Source of the DNA: Dictyoglomus turgidum DSM 6724
GTDB taxonomy: Bacteria > Dictyoglomota > Dictyoglomia > Dictyoglomales > Dictyoglomaceae
Reading direction: 5' to 3'
NCBI RefSeq assembly: GCF_000021645.1
Contig: NC_011661.1
Span: 1,148,723 to 1,212,722, forward strand
Length of the DNA stretch: 64,000 nt
Made by a program: the position numbers and the translations under genes. Positions within the stretch are counted from its first letter, which is position 1. Each line of letters starts with the position of its first letter. Below the pieces are notes generated by a model, which worked only from the letters and a program-made list of their open reading frames with translations, had not been told where the DNA came from and did not search any database. Shown here piece after piece: positions 54,684 to 64,000 of the stretch.

Positions 54684-55253
54684 TTACTGTCTTAAAGAGA
54701 TCAAAAAAATCCTGTACATATTTATTGTATTTCCGTAGGGAAGAAGAGACTCTGCGAAGATCTCCACCTCCACAACTTTTGGATCCCAATAAGGTCTTCT
54801 TATGATTATGTTTTTGAACACCTTATTAGTTAAAGGTTGACTGCTGATGACACTTTGATATGTAAATCCACCATCGGTAGATAGATTTAGACTATAAAGC
54901 ACCTCTCTCATTCCTTTAGAGTTAGGAGCTCCAAAAGAGTAGATTATTTTTCTGATCTGATTTTTATCATCTCTACTATTGAATTCAATTAATTTATTTT
55001 GACTAAAATCAGCGAAGTTATCAGAATATGTAGAATATGCCGGAAAGGTTATAGTATAAGCCTGTCTTAACTCATTGGACAATTGTTGAATAAAAATATT
55101 TATATCATCAAGAATTTCATCATATACTTGTTGAGATCGAGATATTTGAAAAGAGTAGAGAAGAGCACCAAAAATAAGGGAGAAGATAATCATAAATATG
55201 ATAATAACTATCAATGTTTCTATAAGAGTAAATCCCTTTTCTCCTTTCCTCAT
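54684..55253 (-). CDS. Minor pseudopilin, PilW/GspJ type
   Basis: A 189-residue prepilin with leader MRKGEKG/FTLIETLIVIIIFMIIFSLIFGALL and Glu5. IFIQQLSNELRQAYTITFP after the helix is the typical GspJ/PilW segment, and the length is normal for GspJ. It lies one base after the previous prepilin gene on the - strand. Confidence 0.83.
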   Translation of the reverse strand: MRKGEKGFTLIETLIVIIIFMIIFSLIFGALLYSFQISRSQQVYDEILDDINIFIQQLSNELRQAYTITFPAYSTYSDNFADFSQNKLIEFNSRDDKNQIRKIIYSFGAPNSKGMREVLYSLNLSTDGGFTYQSVISSQPLTNKVFKNIIIRRPYWDPKVVEVEIFAESLLPYGNTINMYRIFLISLRQ

Positions 55254-55254
55254 G

Positions 55255-56058
55255 TTATTCTCCCCAGGTCATTATTTGGCTTGATACCTCATAAGAATAT
55301 TCTCTATTCCCATAAACCCAAAAAACTTTCACAAGAACATCATAAAATTGCACATGGTCTGGCTCGTTGGGGTATCTTTTTCTTGCCACTATTCGGGTAA
55401 GAACCCTAAAACCCTCATAATTTGTTGTGTTCTTTAGTAAATTACTATCATTTGTGTAGTGAGGATCATAATCAAAGGAAGTAGGATCAGTTTTTCGTGT
55501 GTCATCTGTGTAGATCTTTGGAGTATAATTTTCTTTTGCCCTAAAAATATATTTTGGTATATTTTTTGAGTACTTAATTATGGGGAGTAAGTTGGTGCTT
55601 TTATCTCTATTATTATTAAGATTGGGATCAGAAACTCCATAGGGTACAAAACCTTGTAATACAGAGTAAAAAGCTTGAGGATTATTGTTATAAGTTTGGT
55701 AGGGAAGGCTAGGGCTAATATTAATACTTAAAGGATTTCCATTTATGTCTACCAATCCAGGATAATAATGAGAAGAGTCATTTCCTAAAGTATAACTGTT
55801 TCCATAGCTTAAGCCATATTTAGCATCTATAATAGATCCTTTTTCAGGATTGTTTTGACAAGTTATGTTTCTTGCCTTTATATACTCCATTGTATAAAAA
55901 GCTATGTTTTTAGCTATTTCTGAAAGTTCAGTCTTTTTAATTTTCTCTCCAGAGGAGACAAAAACTGGAAGAGAAAAACTCATAATGATAAGTAGTATGG
56001 TCATACTAACGAGAAGTTCTACTAAGGAAAAGCCTTTCAAATTTTTAAATAAGCTCAC
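55255..56058 (-). CDS. Minor pseudopilin, first gene of the - strand block
   Basis: A 267-residue prepilin with leader MSLFKNLKG/FSLVELLVSMTILLIIMSFSLPVFVSSGE, retaining Glu5. AKNIAFYTMEYIKARNI after the helix is PilV/GspI-like, but the protein is twice the usual length, with a Tyr/Asn/Pro-rich middle. SD GGAGGAAAG precedes the ATG. It starts the divergent transcript facing the ilv T-box leader. Confidence 0.8.
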   Translation of the reverse strand: MSLFKNLKGFSLVELLVSMTILLIIMSFSLPVFVSSGEKIKKTELSEIAKNIAFYTMEYIKARNITCQNNPEKGSIIDAKYGLSYGNSYTLGNDSSHYYPGLVDINGNPLSINISPSLPYQTYNNNPQAFYSVLQGFVPYGVSDPNLNNNRDKSTNLLPIIKYSKNIPKYIFRAKENYTPKIYTDDTRKTDPTSFDYDPHYTNDSNLLKNTTNYEGFRVLTRIVARKRYPNEPDHVQFYDVLVKVFWVYGNREYSYEVSSQIMTWGE

Positions 56059-56117
56059 ATCTTTCCTCCGATTTGTATCTGTTTTCTTATGGAACTGATT
56101 TCTTTCTTTTTTTAATT

Positions 56118-56148
56118 TATACCCAAAATTTTTAAAATTTATTCAACT
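56118..56148 (-). promoter_or_regulatory. Possible promoter for the - strand pilin block
   Basis: On the - strand TTGAAT (56148-56143) and TATAAA (56123-56118) are 19 bases apart, about 60 bases before the first pilin ATG. The region is very AT-rich, so chance matches are likely. Apart from this and the ilv promoter I see nothing else in 56059-56261. Confidence 0.4.
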
Positions 56149-56261
56149 ATTTAAATAAATAAAGAAAATTGACTTATTGTTCTATAACTTTACATAATAT
56201 ATATTATCGGAAGTAAAATAGAAAATTTGAAAATTCTTTTATAAATTTATCTCATACCCTC

Positions 56262-56290
56262 TTTACAAAAAAAACATACTATGATATCAT
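56262..56290 (+). promoter_or_regulatory. Probable promoter of the ilv-leu operon
   Basis: TTTACA (56262-56267) and TATCAT (56285-56290) are spaced 17 bases. Transcription would start near 56297, just ahead of the T-box Stem I. Confidence 0.6.
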
Positions 56291-56309
56291 TACTGACTAA
56301 AATAAATCC

Positions 56310-56558
56310 TAAAAATCAATGGCGATGAAGAGGAGTAGTACGTAATTTCCCATATTTACAGAGAGCCAGCATAAGGTGAAAGCTGGTAATATGGGATTAC
56401 GGAACTCGCCTCGGAGCTGAGATCCTGAATGAGTAAAGTAGGGATCTCCGTATACCTGCGTTAAAGGTTAGAGTTGCCTTGAGTTCTTTAACTTGAGGCA
56501 AGAAAGGTGGTACCGTGGGAAAGCTTCTCACCCTTTATGGTTGAGAAGCTTTTATTTT
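56310..56558 (+). promoter_or_regulatory. T-box riboswitch with Leu (CUC) specifier before ilvB
   Basis: A tRNA-sensing leader that lets transcription continue when tRNA-Leu is uncharged. Stem I elements are GGCGATGAAGAGGAGTAGTA (56321-56340), AGAGAGCC and GGAACTCGCC, which places the CUC specifier at 56405-56407. The T-box proper is AAAGGTGGTACCG, with UGGU at 56508-56511 to pair with the tRNA acceptor end; its last U fits discriminator A. The terminator is AAGCTTCTCA (56521-56530) with TGAGAAGCTT (56542-56551) and a T-rich tail. An SD GAAGGGAGG follows before ilvB. Confidence 0.93.
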
Positions 56559-56577
56559 AAGAAGGGAGGTAAAAAAA

Positions 56578-58251
56578 ATGTTAATGACTGTTGCCGAAGC
56601 AATCATAAAGTATATGCAGGAAGAAGAAGGCATAGAAGTAATATTTGGATATCCAGGCGGCGCAGTAATAGGTTTTTATGATGCCCTTCATAATTCCACT
56701 CTAAAACATGTTCTGGTAAGGCATGAACAAGGTGCGGCTCATGCGGCAGACGGATATGCAAGATCTACCGGTAAGGTTGGAGTTTGCATAGCCACATCTG
56801 GTCCTGGTGCTACAAATCTCACCACTGGAATAGCTACTGCTTATATGGATTCGATACCAATCGTAGCTATAACAGGACAAGTTAAAACTTCTGCTATTGG
56901 AAAGGATTCTTTTCAAGAGGTAGATACAAGAGGCATAACCATGCCAATTACGAAGCACAATTATCTTATTACTAATCCCCACGAAGCTCTAAGAATCATA
57001 AAGGAAGCTTTTTATATTGCAAAAACAGGAAGAAAAGGTCCTGTACTTGTAGATATACCTTCAGATGTTTTCTTATCTAAAATAGAATATTCTGTCCCCT
57101 CAAAGGTTGACCTTTTGGGATATAAACCTAACTATGACCCTCATCCTTTGCAAATAAAAAGAGCTGCTCAGTTAATTAAGGAGGCAGAAAGACCAATAAT
57201 TCTTGCAGGAGGTGGAGTGATAGCATCAGAAGCCTCACAAGAATTAATAAAATTTGCCGAGAAAATAAATGCTCCTGTGGTTACAACTCTGATGGGAAAG
57301 GGTTCAATTCCGGAAACCCATGAACTGTCTTGCGGATTCATAGGAATGCATGGCGCAGCTTATGCAAACTACGCGATTAATGATAGTGATCTTATTATTG
57401 CCATTGGCGTAAGATTTTCCGATAGATCTACGGGAAAAGTAGAAACCTTTGCTCCTAATGCCAAAATTATACACATAGATATTGATCCTGCTGAAATAGG
57501 TAAAAACGTTAATCCTTACGTTCCTATTGTGGCCGATGCTAAGAGAGCTCTAGAAAGACTTGTAGAAGTGGTTGAACCAAAGATAAATGCTATGTGGTGG
57601 GAGAAAATAAAGGAATGGAAAACCAAATATCCATTAAGATATAGAATGAGTAATGATATAATCAAACCTCAATATGTTATAGAAAGAATATATGAACTTA
57701 CCAAGGGCGAAGCTATAGTAGTAACAGAAGTAGGACAAAATCAAATGTGGGCTGCTCAATATTATAAAGTGAAAAGGCCAAGACAATTTATAACATCTGG
57801 CGGACTTGGCACTATGGGGTTTGGATTTCCAGCGGCTATTGGAGCACAAATTGGTAATAGAGATAAAATTGTTATTGATATTGCTGGAGATGGAAGTATT
57901 CAGATGAATATTCAGGAGCTCGCCACAGCAGCCTCAGAGAGACTTCCAGTTAAGATTTTTATTCTTAATAACAGTTGCCTTGGTATGGTAAGACAATGGC
58001 AAGAATTATTTTATGAAAAAAGATATTCTTGTACTCTTCTTGATGTTGCTCCTAATTTTGAAAAACTCGCAGAGGTTTATGGAGCATACGGAAGAAGAGT
58101 TGAAAAAATAGAAGAATTAGATGAAGCCATTGAATGGGCATTAAATATTAATGATTCCCCTGTAATAGTAGACATCCAAGTTAATAGAGAAGAAAATGTA
58201 TTTCCTATGATTCCTGCAGGCGGGTCTATTGACAAAATGCTTATTGATTAG
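56578..58251 (+). CDS. ilvB: Acetolactate synthase large subunit
   Basis: A 557-residue thiamine-diphosphate enzyme, first common step of valine, isoleucine and leucine synthesis. Catalytic Glu50 is in RHEQGAAHAADGYAR. The central FAD region is followed by the ThDP/Mg motif GDGSIQMNIQELATA...LNN near 437-464. It is the first gene behind the T-box, with SD GAAGGGAGG. ATG 56584 is a second possible start. Confidence 0.96.
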   Translation: MLMTVAEAIIKYMQEEEGIEVIFGYPGGAVIGFYDALHNSTLKHVLVRHEQGAAHAADGYARSTGKVGVCIATSGPGATNLTTGIATAYMDSIPIVAITGQVKTSAIGKDSFQEVDTRGITMPITKHNYLITNPHEALRIIKEAFYIAKTGRKGPVLVDIPSDVFLSKIEYSVPSKVDLLGYKPNYDPHPLQIKRAAQLIKEAERPIILAGGGVIASEASQELIKFAEKINAPVVTTLMGKGSIPETHELSCGFIGMHGAAYANYAINDSDLIIAIGVRFSDRSTGKVETFAPNAKIIHIDIDPAEIGKNVNPYVPIVADAKRALERLVEVVEPKINAMWWEKIKEWKTKYPLRYRMSNDIIKPQYVIERIYELTKGEAIVVTEVGQNQMWAAQYYKVKRPRQFITSGGLGTMGFGFPAAIGAQIGNRDKIVIDIAGDGSIQMNIQELATAASERLPVKIFILNNSCLGMVRQWQELFYEKRYSCTLLDVAPNFEKLAEVYGAYGRRVEKIEELDEAIEWALNINDSPVIVDIQVNREENVFPMIPAGGSIDKMLID

Positions 58252-58264
58252 AGGAGGCGATATT

Positions 58265-58750
58265 ATGCAACATACCCTTTCCTTAATTGTGGAAAACAAA
58301 CCAGGGGTACTCGCAAGAATAGCTGGTTTATTTAGTAGAAGAGGATATAACATTGAGAGTCTTGCAGTAAATACTACTGAAGTTCCTCATCTTTCAAGAA
58401 TAACCCTTGTAGTTAAGGGTGATGAAAAAGTATTAGAACAAATCACAAAACAAGCCTACAAGTTAATTGAAGTAGTTAAAGTTAATGATTTTACTGGAGT
58501 TCCTGTAGTGGAGAGAGAGTTGGCTCTGATTAGGGTTAAATCCGATGCTACCACGAGAAGAGCGATAATTGATCTTGTAGAAATTTTTAGAGCCAACATT
58601 GTAGATGTTAGTGATAAGGATTTGATAATTGAAATTACAGGTGATAGCGAGAAAATTGACGCTTTTAAAAAGAATTTAGAACCTTATGGGATTAAAGAGA
58701 TGGTAAGAACAGGAAAGATCGTTATGGAGAGAGGATTAAAACTCTATTAA
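58265..58750 (+). CDS. ilvN: Acetolactate synthase small (regulatory) subunit
   Basis: About 161 residues. An N-terminal ACT domain ([30 protein letters not shown]) should bind valine for feedback inhibition, and the ALS_ss C-terminal domain follows. ATG 58265 has SD GAGGAGG and matches the family N-terminus; an earlier in-frame start at 58229 would overlap ilvB. Confidence 0.95.
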   Translation: MQHTLSLIVENKPGVLARIAGLFSRRGYNIESLAVNTTEVPHLSRITLVVKGDEKVLEQITKQAYKLIEVVKVNDFTGVPVVERELALIRVKSDATTRRAIIDLVEIFRANIVDVSDKDLIIEITGDSEKIDAFKKNLEPYGIKEMVRTGKIVMERGLKLY

Positions 58751-58767
58751 TTAGGGAGGGTTTAAAA

Positions 58768-59766
58768 ATGGCAAAAGTGTATCATGACACAGAAGTTAGT
58801 CTTGAGGCCTTAAAGGATAAAATTGTCACCATTATAGGATATGGAAGTCAAGGAAGAGCCCATGCCTTAAATTTAAGAGATAGTGGAATAAAGGTTATAG
58901 TCGCAGTAAGACCTAATGGAGAGTCCTGGAAAAGAGCTCTTGAAGAAGGTATGACGGTAGAAAAAATAGAGGATGCCGTTCAAAAATCTGATGTTTTAAT
59001 GTTCCTAATACCAGATACTGAACAGCCTACAATTTATAAAGAAAAGGTTCTCCCCTATTTGAGACCAAATCAAGCATTAGGTTTTGCTCATGGTTTTAAC
59101 ATTCACTTTTCTCAAATAGTACCACCCCCATTTTTAGATGTATTTATGGTAGCCCCTAAGGGCCCTGGACCGTTAGTAAGAGATTTATATGTAGAAGGGA
59201 AAGGAGTCCCTGCCCTTTTTGCTGTGTATCAAGATTATACTCAAAAATGTAGAGATATAGCTTTAGCTTATGCTAAGGGAATTGGTGCAACTCGAGCTGG
59301 AGTTCTGGAGACTACTTTTAAGGAGGAAACTGAAACTGACCTCTTTGGAGAACAAGTGGTACTTTGTGGTGGGGTGACAGCCCTCATAAAAGCTGGTTTT
59401 GAAACTTTGGTAGAAGCAGGTTATCAACCAGAGGTGGCTTATTATGAGTGTCTCCATGAAATGAAACTCATTGTAGATTTAATAAACCAAGGTGGAATAA
59501 GTTTTATGAGGAAAGCTATTTCTGATACGGCAAAATATGGAGATATTACTAGAGGTCCAAGGATCGTAAATGAAGAAACAAAGAAAGAGATGAGGAAAAT
59601 ATTAAACGAAATTCAGAGCGGACAATTTGCTAAAGAATGGATATTAGAGAATCAGGTCGGAAGACCTGTTTTTAATGCTCTATTGAAAAAAGATGAAGAT
59701 CATCTTATAGAAAAGGTTGGAAAGGTTTTAAGAGAAATGATGCCCTGGTTAAAACCTAAGAAATAG
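58768..59766 (+). CDS. ilvC: Ketol-acid reductoisomerase
   Basis: A 332-residue class I enzyme converting acetolactate to dihydroxy-isovalerate. [17 protein letters not shown] is the nucleotide-binding turn, and AHGFNIHF and E..TDLFGEQ carry metal ligands. The C-terminal knotted domain includes [24 protein letters not shown] precedes the ATG. Confidence 0.97.
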   Translation: MAKVYHDTEVSLEALKDKIVTIIGYGSQGRAHALNLRDSGIKVIVAVRPNGESWKRALEEGMTVEKIEDAVQKSDVLMFLIPDTEQPTIYKEKVLPYLRPNQALGFAHGFNIHFSQIVPPPFLDVFMVAPKGPGPLVRDLYVEGKGVPALFAVYQDYTQKCRDIALAYAKGIGATRAGVLETTFKEETETDLFGEQVVLCGGVTALIKAGFETLVEAGYQPEVAYYECLHEMKLIVDLINQGGISFMRKAISDTAKYGDITRGPRIVNEETKKEMRKILNEIQSGQFAKEWILENQVGRPVFNALLKKDEDHLIEKVGKVLREMMPWLKPKK

Positions 59767-59779
59767 GGTGGTGATTTTG

Positions 59780-61291
59780 ATGGGTAAGTTGTATATCTTT
59801 GATACTACTTTAAGAGACGGAGAGCAAACACCTGGGGTAAACCTGAATAAAGAAGAAAAATTAGAGATCGCAAAACAACTTGCAAAACTTAATGTAGATA
59901 TTATTGAGGCGGGATTTCCTATTGCTTCTCCTGGTGAATTTGAGGCAGTCAAAAACATTGCGGAAAAGGTAAAGGGACCTATTATTGCAGCCTTAGCAAG
60001 AGCAATTCCTATGGATATTGACAGAGCCTGGGAAGCTATAAAATATTCTGAGTCTCCAAGAATCCATACTTTCATTGCTACTTCTGATATTCATATTGAG
60101 AAAAAATTAAAGAAAACCCGTGATGAAGTTTTAGAGCAAGCGGTCTCTGCAGTAAAATATGCAAAAAGATATTGTAGCGATGTGGAATTTTCTGCGGAAG
60201 ATGCAGTAAGAAGCGACTTTAATTTTTTAGTAAAAATCTTTGAGGCAGTTATTGAAGCAGGAGCAACAGTCATTAATGTGCCAGATACGGTTGGTTATGC
60301 CCTACCCTGGGAATTTGGGGAATTGATAAGGAGGTTAAAAGAAAACATCAGAAACATTGACAAAGCTAGAGTGAGTGTTCATTGTCATAATGACTTGGGT
60401 TTAGCTACTGCTAATTCTCTCTCTGCTATAGTAAACGGAGCTGAGCAGGTAGAGTGTACCGTAAATGGACTTGGCGAAAGGGCTGGAAATGCAGCTATGG
60501 AAGAGATTGTTATGGCAATAAAAGTAAGAAGACTTCCCTTTGAGGTTAGTATAAAAACCGAAGAGATATATAAAACAAGCAAGTTAGTGAGTAATCTCAC
60601 AGGCATACCTATACAACCCAATAAAGCAATTGTAGGTGAAAATGCTTTTGCTCATGAATCAGGAATACACCAACATGGGGTAATTCAAGATCCAAGTACC
60701 TATGAAATAATTGATCCAAAAACTATTGGAATTCCTGAGAGCAAAATTGTTCTTGGAAAACATTCGGGCAAACATGCCTTTGAAAAAAGACTGCAAGAGC
60801 TTGGATATTCTTTACCTCCTGATCAATTAGAAGAGGCTTTTAGAAGATTTAAAGAACTTGCTGATAAGAAAAAGGAAATTACTGATAAAGATATAGAAGC
60901 TTTAGTATCCAATCAAATAAGAATAATACCTGAGTATTATAAATTGCGTCATTTACAAGTAGTAAGTGGAATTGGTATTGTACCTACTGCAACTATAATA
61001 ATTTCTGAGAATGGAGAAGAAATAAAAACTGTAGAAATTGGTAATGGGCCTGTAGATGCAGTTTATAAAGCTATAACAAAGGCAGTTAAAGTTCCCCACT
61101 CTCTTGAAGACTTCTCTTTAAAATCTGTGACTGGTGGAACCGATGCACTGGGAGAAGCTATGGTGAAATTATCTGATAAGGATGGGAACATATATGTAGG
61201 GAGAGCTACCAGTACTGATGTTATTGAGGCAAGTGCTTTGGCTTACTTAAGGGCATTAAATCAATTGGTAATGTTAAAAGGAAAAGATTAA
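59780..61291 (+). CDS. leuA: 2-isopropylmalate synthase
   Basis: A 503-residue enzyme committing 2-ketoisovalerate to leucine. The catalytic barrel begins [16 protein letters not shown] and includes HCHNDLG and [11 protein letters not shown]. The C-terminal LeuA dimer/regulatory domain (from about 390) implies leucine feedback. ATG 59780 is chosen because the family motif begins a few residues later; GTG 59768 is an alternative and overlaps the likely SD. Confidence 0.93.
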   Translation: MGKLYIFDTTLRDGEQTPGVNLNKEEKLEIAKQLAKLNVDIIEAGFPIASPGEFEAVKNIAEKVKGPIIAALARAIPMDIDRAWEAIKYSESPRIHTFIATSDIHIEKKLKKTRDEVLEQAVSAVKYAKRYCSDVEFSAEDAVRSDFNFLVKIFEAVIEAGATVINVPDTVGYALPWEFGELIRRLKENIRNIDKARVSVHCHNDLGLATANSLSAIVNGAEQVECTVNGLGERAGNAAMEEIVMAIKVRRLPFEVSIKTEEIYKTSKLVSNLTGIPIQPNKAIVGENAFAHESGIHQHGVIQDPSTYEIIDPKTIGIPESKIVLGKHSGKHAFEKRLQELGYSLPPDQLEEAFRRFKELADKKKEITDKDIEALVSNQIRIIPEYYKLRHLQVVSGIGIVPTATIIISENGEEIKTVEIGNGPVDAVYKAITKAVKVPHSLEDFSLKSVTGGTDALGEAMVKLSDKDGNIYVGRATSTDVIEASALAYLRALNQLVMLKGKD

Positions 61292-61308
61292 AAGGAGGAA
61301 ATGGATTC

Positions 61309-62583
61309 ATGGGAATGACTATTACAGAAAAAATATTGGCTGATCATTCAAGCAAAAAAGAAGTATTTCCTGGTGAATTGATATTTGTTAAATTAGATTT
61401 TCTATTAGCTAATGATATAACTGGTCCCCTTGCTATAAAGGAATTTGAAAAAATTGGAGTGGAAAAGGTTTTTGATAATGAGAAAATAGCATTAGTACCT
61501 GATCATTCTACGCCAAATAAAGATATAAAATCAGCTATGCAAAGTAAAATACTGAGGGAATTTGCTAAAAAGCAAGGTATAAAATACTACTACGAAGTAG
61601 GTAGAGTAGGAATAGAACATGCATTGCTTCCTGAAGAAGGCTTAGTCCTTCCTGGAGATGCTATAATTGGCGCTGACTCCCACACTTGTACCTATGGTGC
61701 CCTTGGTGCCTTTTCTACTGGTGTTGGAAGTACGGACCTTGCTTATGCGATGGCAACGGGAGAAATATGGTTAAAAGTGCCTGAAAGCATAAAATTTGTG
61801 TATTATGGAAAACTTTCTCAGTGGGTTACAGGTAAAGATCTAATACTTTATACCATTGGACAAATAGGAGTGGATGGCGCAAGGTATAAAGCTATGGAGT
61901 TTACTGGTGAGGTAATAAGGAATTTATCTATGTCCGATAGGTTAACTATATGTAATATGGCTATAGAGGCGGGAGCTAAAAATGGAATAATTGAGCCTGA
62001 TGAAATCACCTTGGAGTATGTAAGGAATAGAGCTAAGAGAAACTTTAAAGTATATAAGAGTGATGAGGACGCTCATTATAAAGAAATCTATGAGTGGGAT
62101 GTTACAAATTTGGAGCCTATTGTTGCTTTTCCTCATCTTCCTAGTAATATTAAAAAGATCTCTGATATAGGGAAAGATATCTATATTGATCAAGTATATA
62201 TAGGATCATGCACTAATGGAAGAATTGAAGACCTAAGACTTGCAGCAAAAATCTTAAAAGGACATAAAGTTCATAAGGATGTGAGATTAATAGTAACTCC
62301 TGCTACTCCTAATGTATATATGCAAGCATTAAAGGAGGGTTTAATAGAAATATTCCTTGAGGTAGGAGCCTCCATAACTCCTCCAAGTTGTGGTCCATGT
62401 TTGGGAGGTCATTTAGGAGTTTTAGCAGAGGGAGAGAAGGCAGTAGCTACAACCAATAGAAATTTTGTGGGAAGAATGGGACACCCAAAGAGTGAGGTTT
62501 ATTTATCAAATCCTGCAGTTGCAGCAGCCTCAGCTATTTTAGGAAGAATAGCTGCTCCTTGGGAAGTGGAGGTGAAGGAATGA
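61309..62583 (+). CDS. leuC: 3-isopropylmalate dehydratase large subunit
   Basis: A 424-residue [4Fe-4S] hydro-lyase subunit. Cluster ligands are Cys301 (GSCTNG), Cys361 and Cys364 (CGPCLGG). [23 protein letters not shown] is characteristic. The length matches the archaeal/thermophile LeuC2 (HacA-like) class, shorter than E. coli LeuC at 466. SD AAAGGAGG precedes the ATG. Confidence 0.95.
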   Translation: MGMTITEKILADHSSKKEVFPGELIFVKLDFLLANDITGPLAIKEFEKIGVEKVFDNEKIALVPDHSTPNKDIKSAMQSKILREFAKKQGIKYYYEVGRVGIEHALLPEEGLVLPGDAIIGADSHTCTYGALGAFSTGVGSTDLAYAMATGEIWLKVPESIKFVYYGKLSQWVTGKDLILYTIGQIGVDGARYKAMEFTGEVIRNLSMSDRLTICNMAIEAGAKNGIIEPDEITLEYVRNRAKRNFKVYKSDEDAHYKEIYEWDVTNLEPIVAFPHLPSNIKKISDIGKDIYIDQVYIGSCTNGRIEDLRLAAKILKGHKVHKDVRLIVTPATPNVYMQALKEGLIEIFLEVGASITPPSCGPCLGGHLGVLAEGEKAVATTNRNFVGRMGHPKSEVYLSNPAVAAASAILGRIAAPWEVEVKE

Positions 62584-63086
62584 TGATATATAAGGGTAAA
62601 GCATTAAAGTATGGAGACAATATAGATACTGATGTTATTATTCCTGCAAGATATTTGAATACTACGGATCCAAAAGAACTTGCAGAACATTGTATGGAAG
62701 ATTTGGACTTAAATTTTAAAGAGAAAGTAAAAGAAAAAGATATTCTTGTAGTAGGAGAAAATTTTGGTTGTGGATCTTCAAGGGAACATGCACCCATAGC
62801 TATAAAAGCTTCAGGGGTGAAGTGTATAATTGCAAAGTCTTTTGCAAGAATCTTTTATAGGAATGCTATAAACATAGGACTTCCTATACTTGAGATTTCA
62901 GAAGCAGTAGATAGGATTAATGAGGGGGATGAGTTAGAAGTAGATTTTGATAAAGGTGTTCTCAAAAATTTAACTACAGGGGAAACTTTTACCACTTTCC
63001 CCTTCCCTCCCCTTATTCAAGAGATAATAAAAAAGGGTGGATTGATTAATTTTGCAAGGGAGAGGGTAAAAGGAGGTAGTTTATGA
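62580..63086 (+). CDS. leuD: 3-isopropylmalate dehydratase small subunit
   Basis: About 168 residues, the swivel domain that completes the LeuC active site. [17 protein letters not shown] and [18 protein letters not shown] are family signatures. ATG 62580 overlaps the leuC stop and follows SD GGAGGTGAAGGA. The short form again matches the LeuC2/LeuD2 class. Confidence 0.95.
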   Translation: MMIYKGKALKYGDNIDTDVIIPARYLNTTDPKELAEHCMEDLDLNFKEKVKEKDILVVGENFGCGSSREHAPIAIKASGVKCIIAKSFARIFYRNAINIGLPILEISEAVDRINEGDELEVDFDKGVLKNLTTGETFTTFPFPPLIQEIIKKGGLINFARERVKGGSL

Positions 63087-64000
63087 GGGTAAAGATAGCT
63101 GTACTTCCTGGTGATGGTATAGGTCCTGAAGTGGTAAAACAAGCAATAAAAGTAATAAACGTGCTTTCTAAAAAGTTCCACCATCAGGTAGAAATAAAAG
63201 AAGGTATTGTAGGAGGTGCCGCCATAGATAAATTTGGAGACCCCCTTCCCGAAGAAACCTGGAAAATATGCGAAGAAAGTGATTCAATATTATTAGGTGC
63301 TGTTGGAGGACCAAAGTGGGATAACCTTCCTGGAGACAAAAGACCTGAAAAAGCATTGTTAAAATTAAGATCAGGATTTAATCTTTTTGCCAACCTAAGG
63401 CCAATTTCTATTTTTGATGAATTGATTTTTTCCTCTCCAATTAAAGAAGAATACTTAAAGGGAGTTGATTTTATAATTGTAAGAGAACTTACTGGGGGTC
63501 TATATTTTGGAAAACCTAAGGAAACCAGAATAGAAAATGGTGAAGAAATTGCTATTGATACCATGATATATAGGACTTCTGAGATTAGAAGAATAGCACA
63601 TGTCGCCTTTAAGATGGCCCAAAAAAGAAAAAAGAAAGTGACCTCTGTTGATAAAGCAAATATCCTTGAATGCTCAAGACTATGGAGAAAAATTGTGGAA
63701 GAAGTGGCTAAAGAATATCCTGATGTAGCTCTCGAACATATGTATGTGGATAACTGTGCTATGCAAATAGTGAGAAATCCTAAGCAATTTGATGTGATTC
63801 TTACGGAAAATACTTTTGGAGATATATTGAGTGATGAAGCTGCAGTGATTACAGGTTCTATTGGAATGTTGCCTTCTGCAAGTCTTGGAGAAACCAAAAA
63901 GGGATTGTATGAGCCTATTCATGGTTCAGCTCCAGATATAGCGGGTCAAAACGTAGCAAATCCCATTGCTACTATTTTGTCTGTAGCTTTAATGTTCAGA
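63083..64000 (+). CDS. leuB: 3-isopropylmalate dehydrogenase, 3' end cut by window edge
   Basis: The frame opens with ATG 63083, overlapping the leuD stop by 4 bases with SD AAAGGAGG, and stays open for 306 codons to the window end. It reads [20 protein letters not shown], then [10 protein letters not shown], the substrate-binding arginine region [13 protein letters not shown], the [11 protein letters not shown] segment, and [25 protein letters not shown] with the NAD site [15 protein letters not shown]. About 50 residues are missing at the C-terminus. It oxidises and decarboxylates 3-isopropylmalate with NAD+. Confidence 0.95.
   Translation, partial: MRVKIAVLPGDGIGPEVVKQAIKVINVLSKKFHHQVEIKEGIVGGAAIDKFGDPLPEETWKICEESDSILLGAVGGPKWDNLPGDKRPEKALLKLRSGFNLFANLRPISIFDELIFSSPIKEEYLKGVDFIIVRELTGGLYFGKPKETRIENGEEIAIDTMIYRTSEIRRIAHVAFKMAQKRKKKVTSVDKANILECSRLWRKIVEEVAKEYPDVALEHMYVDNCAMQIVRNPKQFDVILTENTFGDILSDEAAVITGSIGMLPSASLGETKKGLYEPIHGSAPDIAGQNVANPIATILSVALMFR

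Noticed and set aside
42457-56058. Pilus locus as a mobile or prophage island
   Set aside because: No integrase, transposase, direct repeats or tRNA-end duplication flank it. Base composition looks like the rest of the window, and the genes form a coherent assembly system.
56059-56261. Small gene in the AT-rich gap before the ilv leader
   Set aside because: Short open stretches exist but lack an SD, have low complexity and no recognisable product.
1-64000. CRISPR arrays or insertion sequences
   Set aside because: No regularly spaced direct repeats and no transposase-like proteins are seen. The repeats found are within proteins (lamin-tail pair, NG repeats).

Overview
The window is a gene-dense, AT-rich bacterial chromosome segment from a thermophile. 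Gene content, gene order and protein sequences suggest Dictyoglomus (D. thermophilum or D. turgidum); this is recognition from memory, not a database match. GatCAB, RNase J, a T-box leader, YloU/YloV-type and RapZ/GlmR genes give a Firmicutes-like housekeeping set. Solute-binding proteins with plain signal peptides (no lipobox Cys) and a type IV pilus-like assembly platform fit a cell with an outer envelope. TTG, GTG and apparently ATT starts occur beside ATG. Intergenic spaces are tiny and 4-base ATGA overlaps are common.

Layout. 1-4300: rapZ (cut by the edge), glmR, then pgk, a Roadblock protein, tpiA and secG behind a good promoter. 4329-7786: peptide ABC transporter binding protein and two permeases. 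7758-14259: Asp23-like, FakA-like, recG, rsmD, coaD, a coiled-coil protein and a small membrane-anchored Lon-like protein. 14342-23257: rpsO, pnp, M16 peptidase, dapB, dapA, rnj, ftsK. 23317-27947: BMP/nucleoside-type ABC transporter. 27931-32996: two plsC paralogs, ispH, der, plsY, gpsA (phospholipid and isoprenoid synthesis). 33055-34125: recA. 34169-34256: tRNA-Leu(GAG). 34320-42380: oppD, oppF, gatCAB, pilB, pilC in one nearly gapless run.

42457-56058 is a large type IV pilus or pseudopilus locus. The major pilin has its own promoter and terminator. It is followed on the + strand by minor pilins, including one carrying two lamin-tail domains, then a PilM-PilN fusion, PilO and PilP. A convergent - strand block holds seven more prepilin-like proteins and one small membrane protein. 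The minor pilins look like three H/V/W/X-type sets, each with a tip-like subunit that lacks Glu5. No secretin, prepilin peptidase or retraction ATPase is in the window.

56262-64000 is a branched-chain amino acid operon, ilvB-ilvN-ilvC-leuA-leuC-leuD-leuB (leuB cut by the edge). Its T-box leader appears to read a Leu CUC specifier; the matching tRNA-Leu(GAG) is encoded in the same window.

The least ordinary items are the lamin-tail pseudopilin and its surrounding minor-pilin sets, the PDZ-less Lon-like protein next to coaD, the apparent ATT start of der, and the promoter-proximal hairpin before rpsO.
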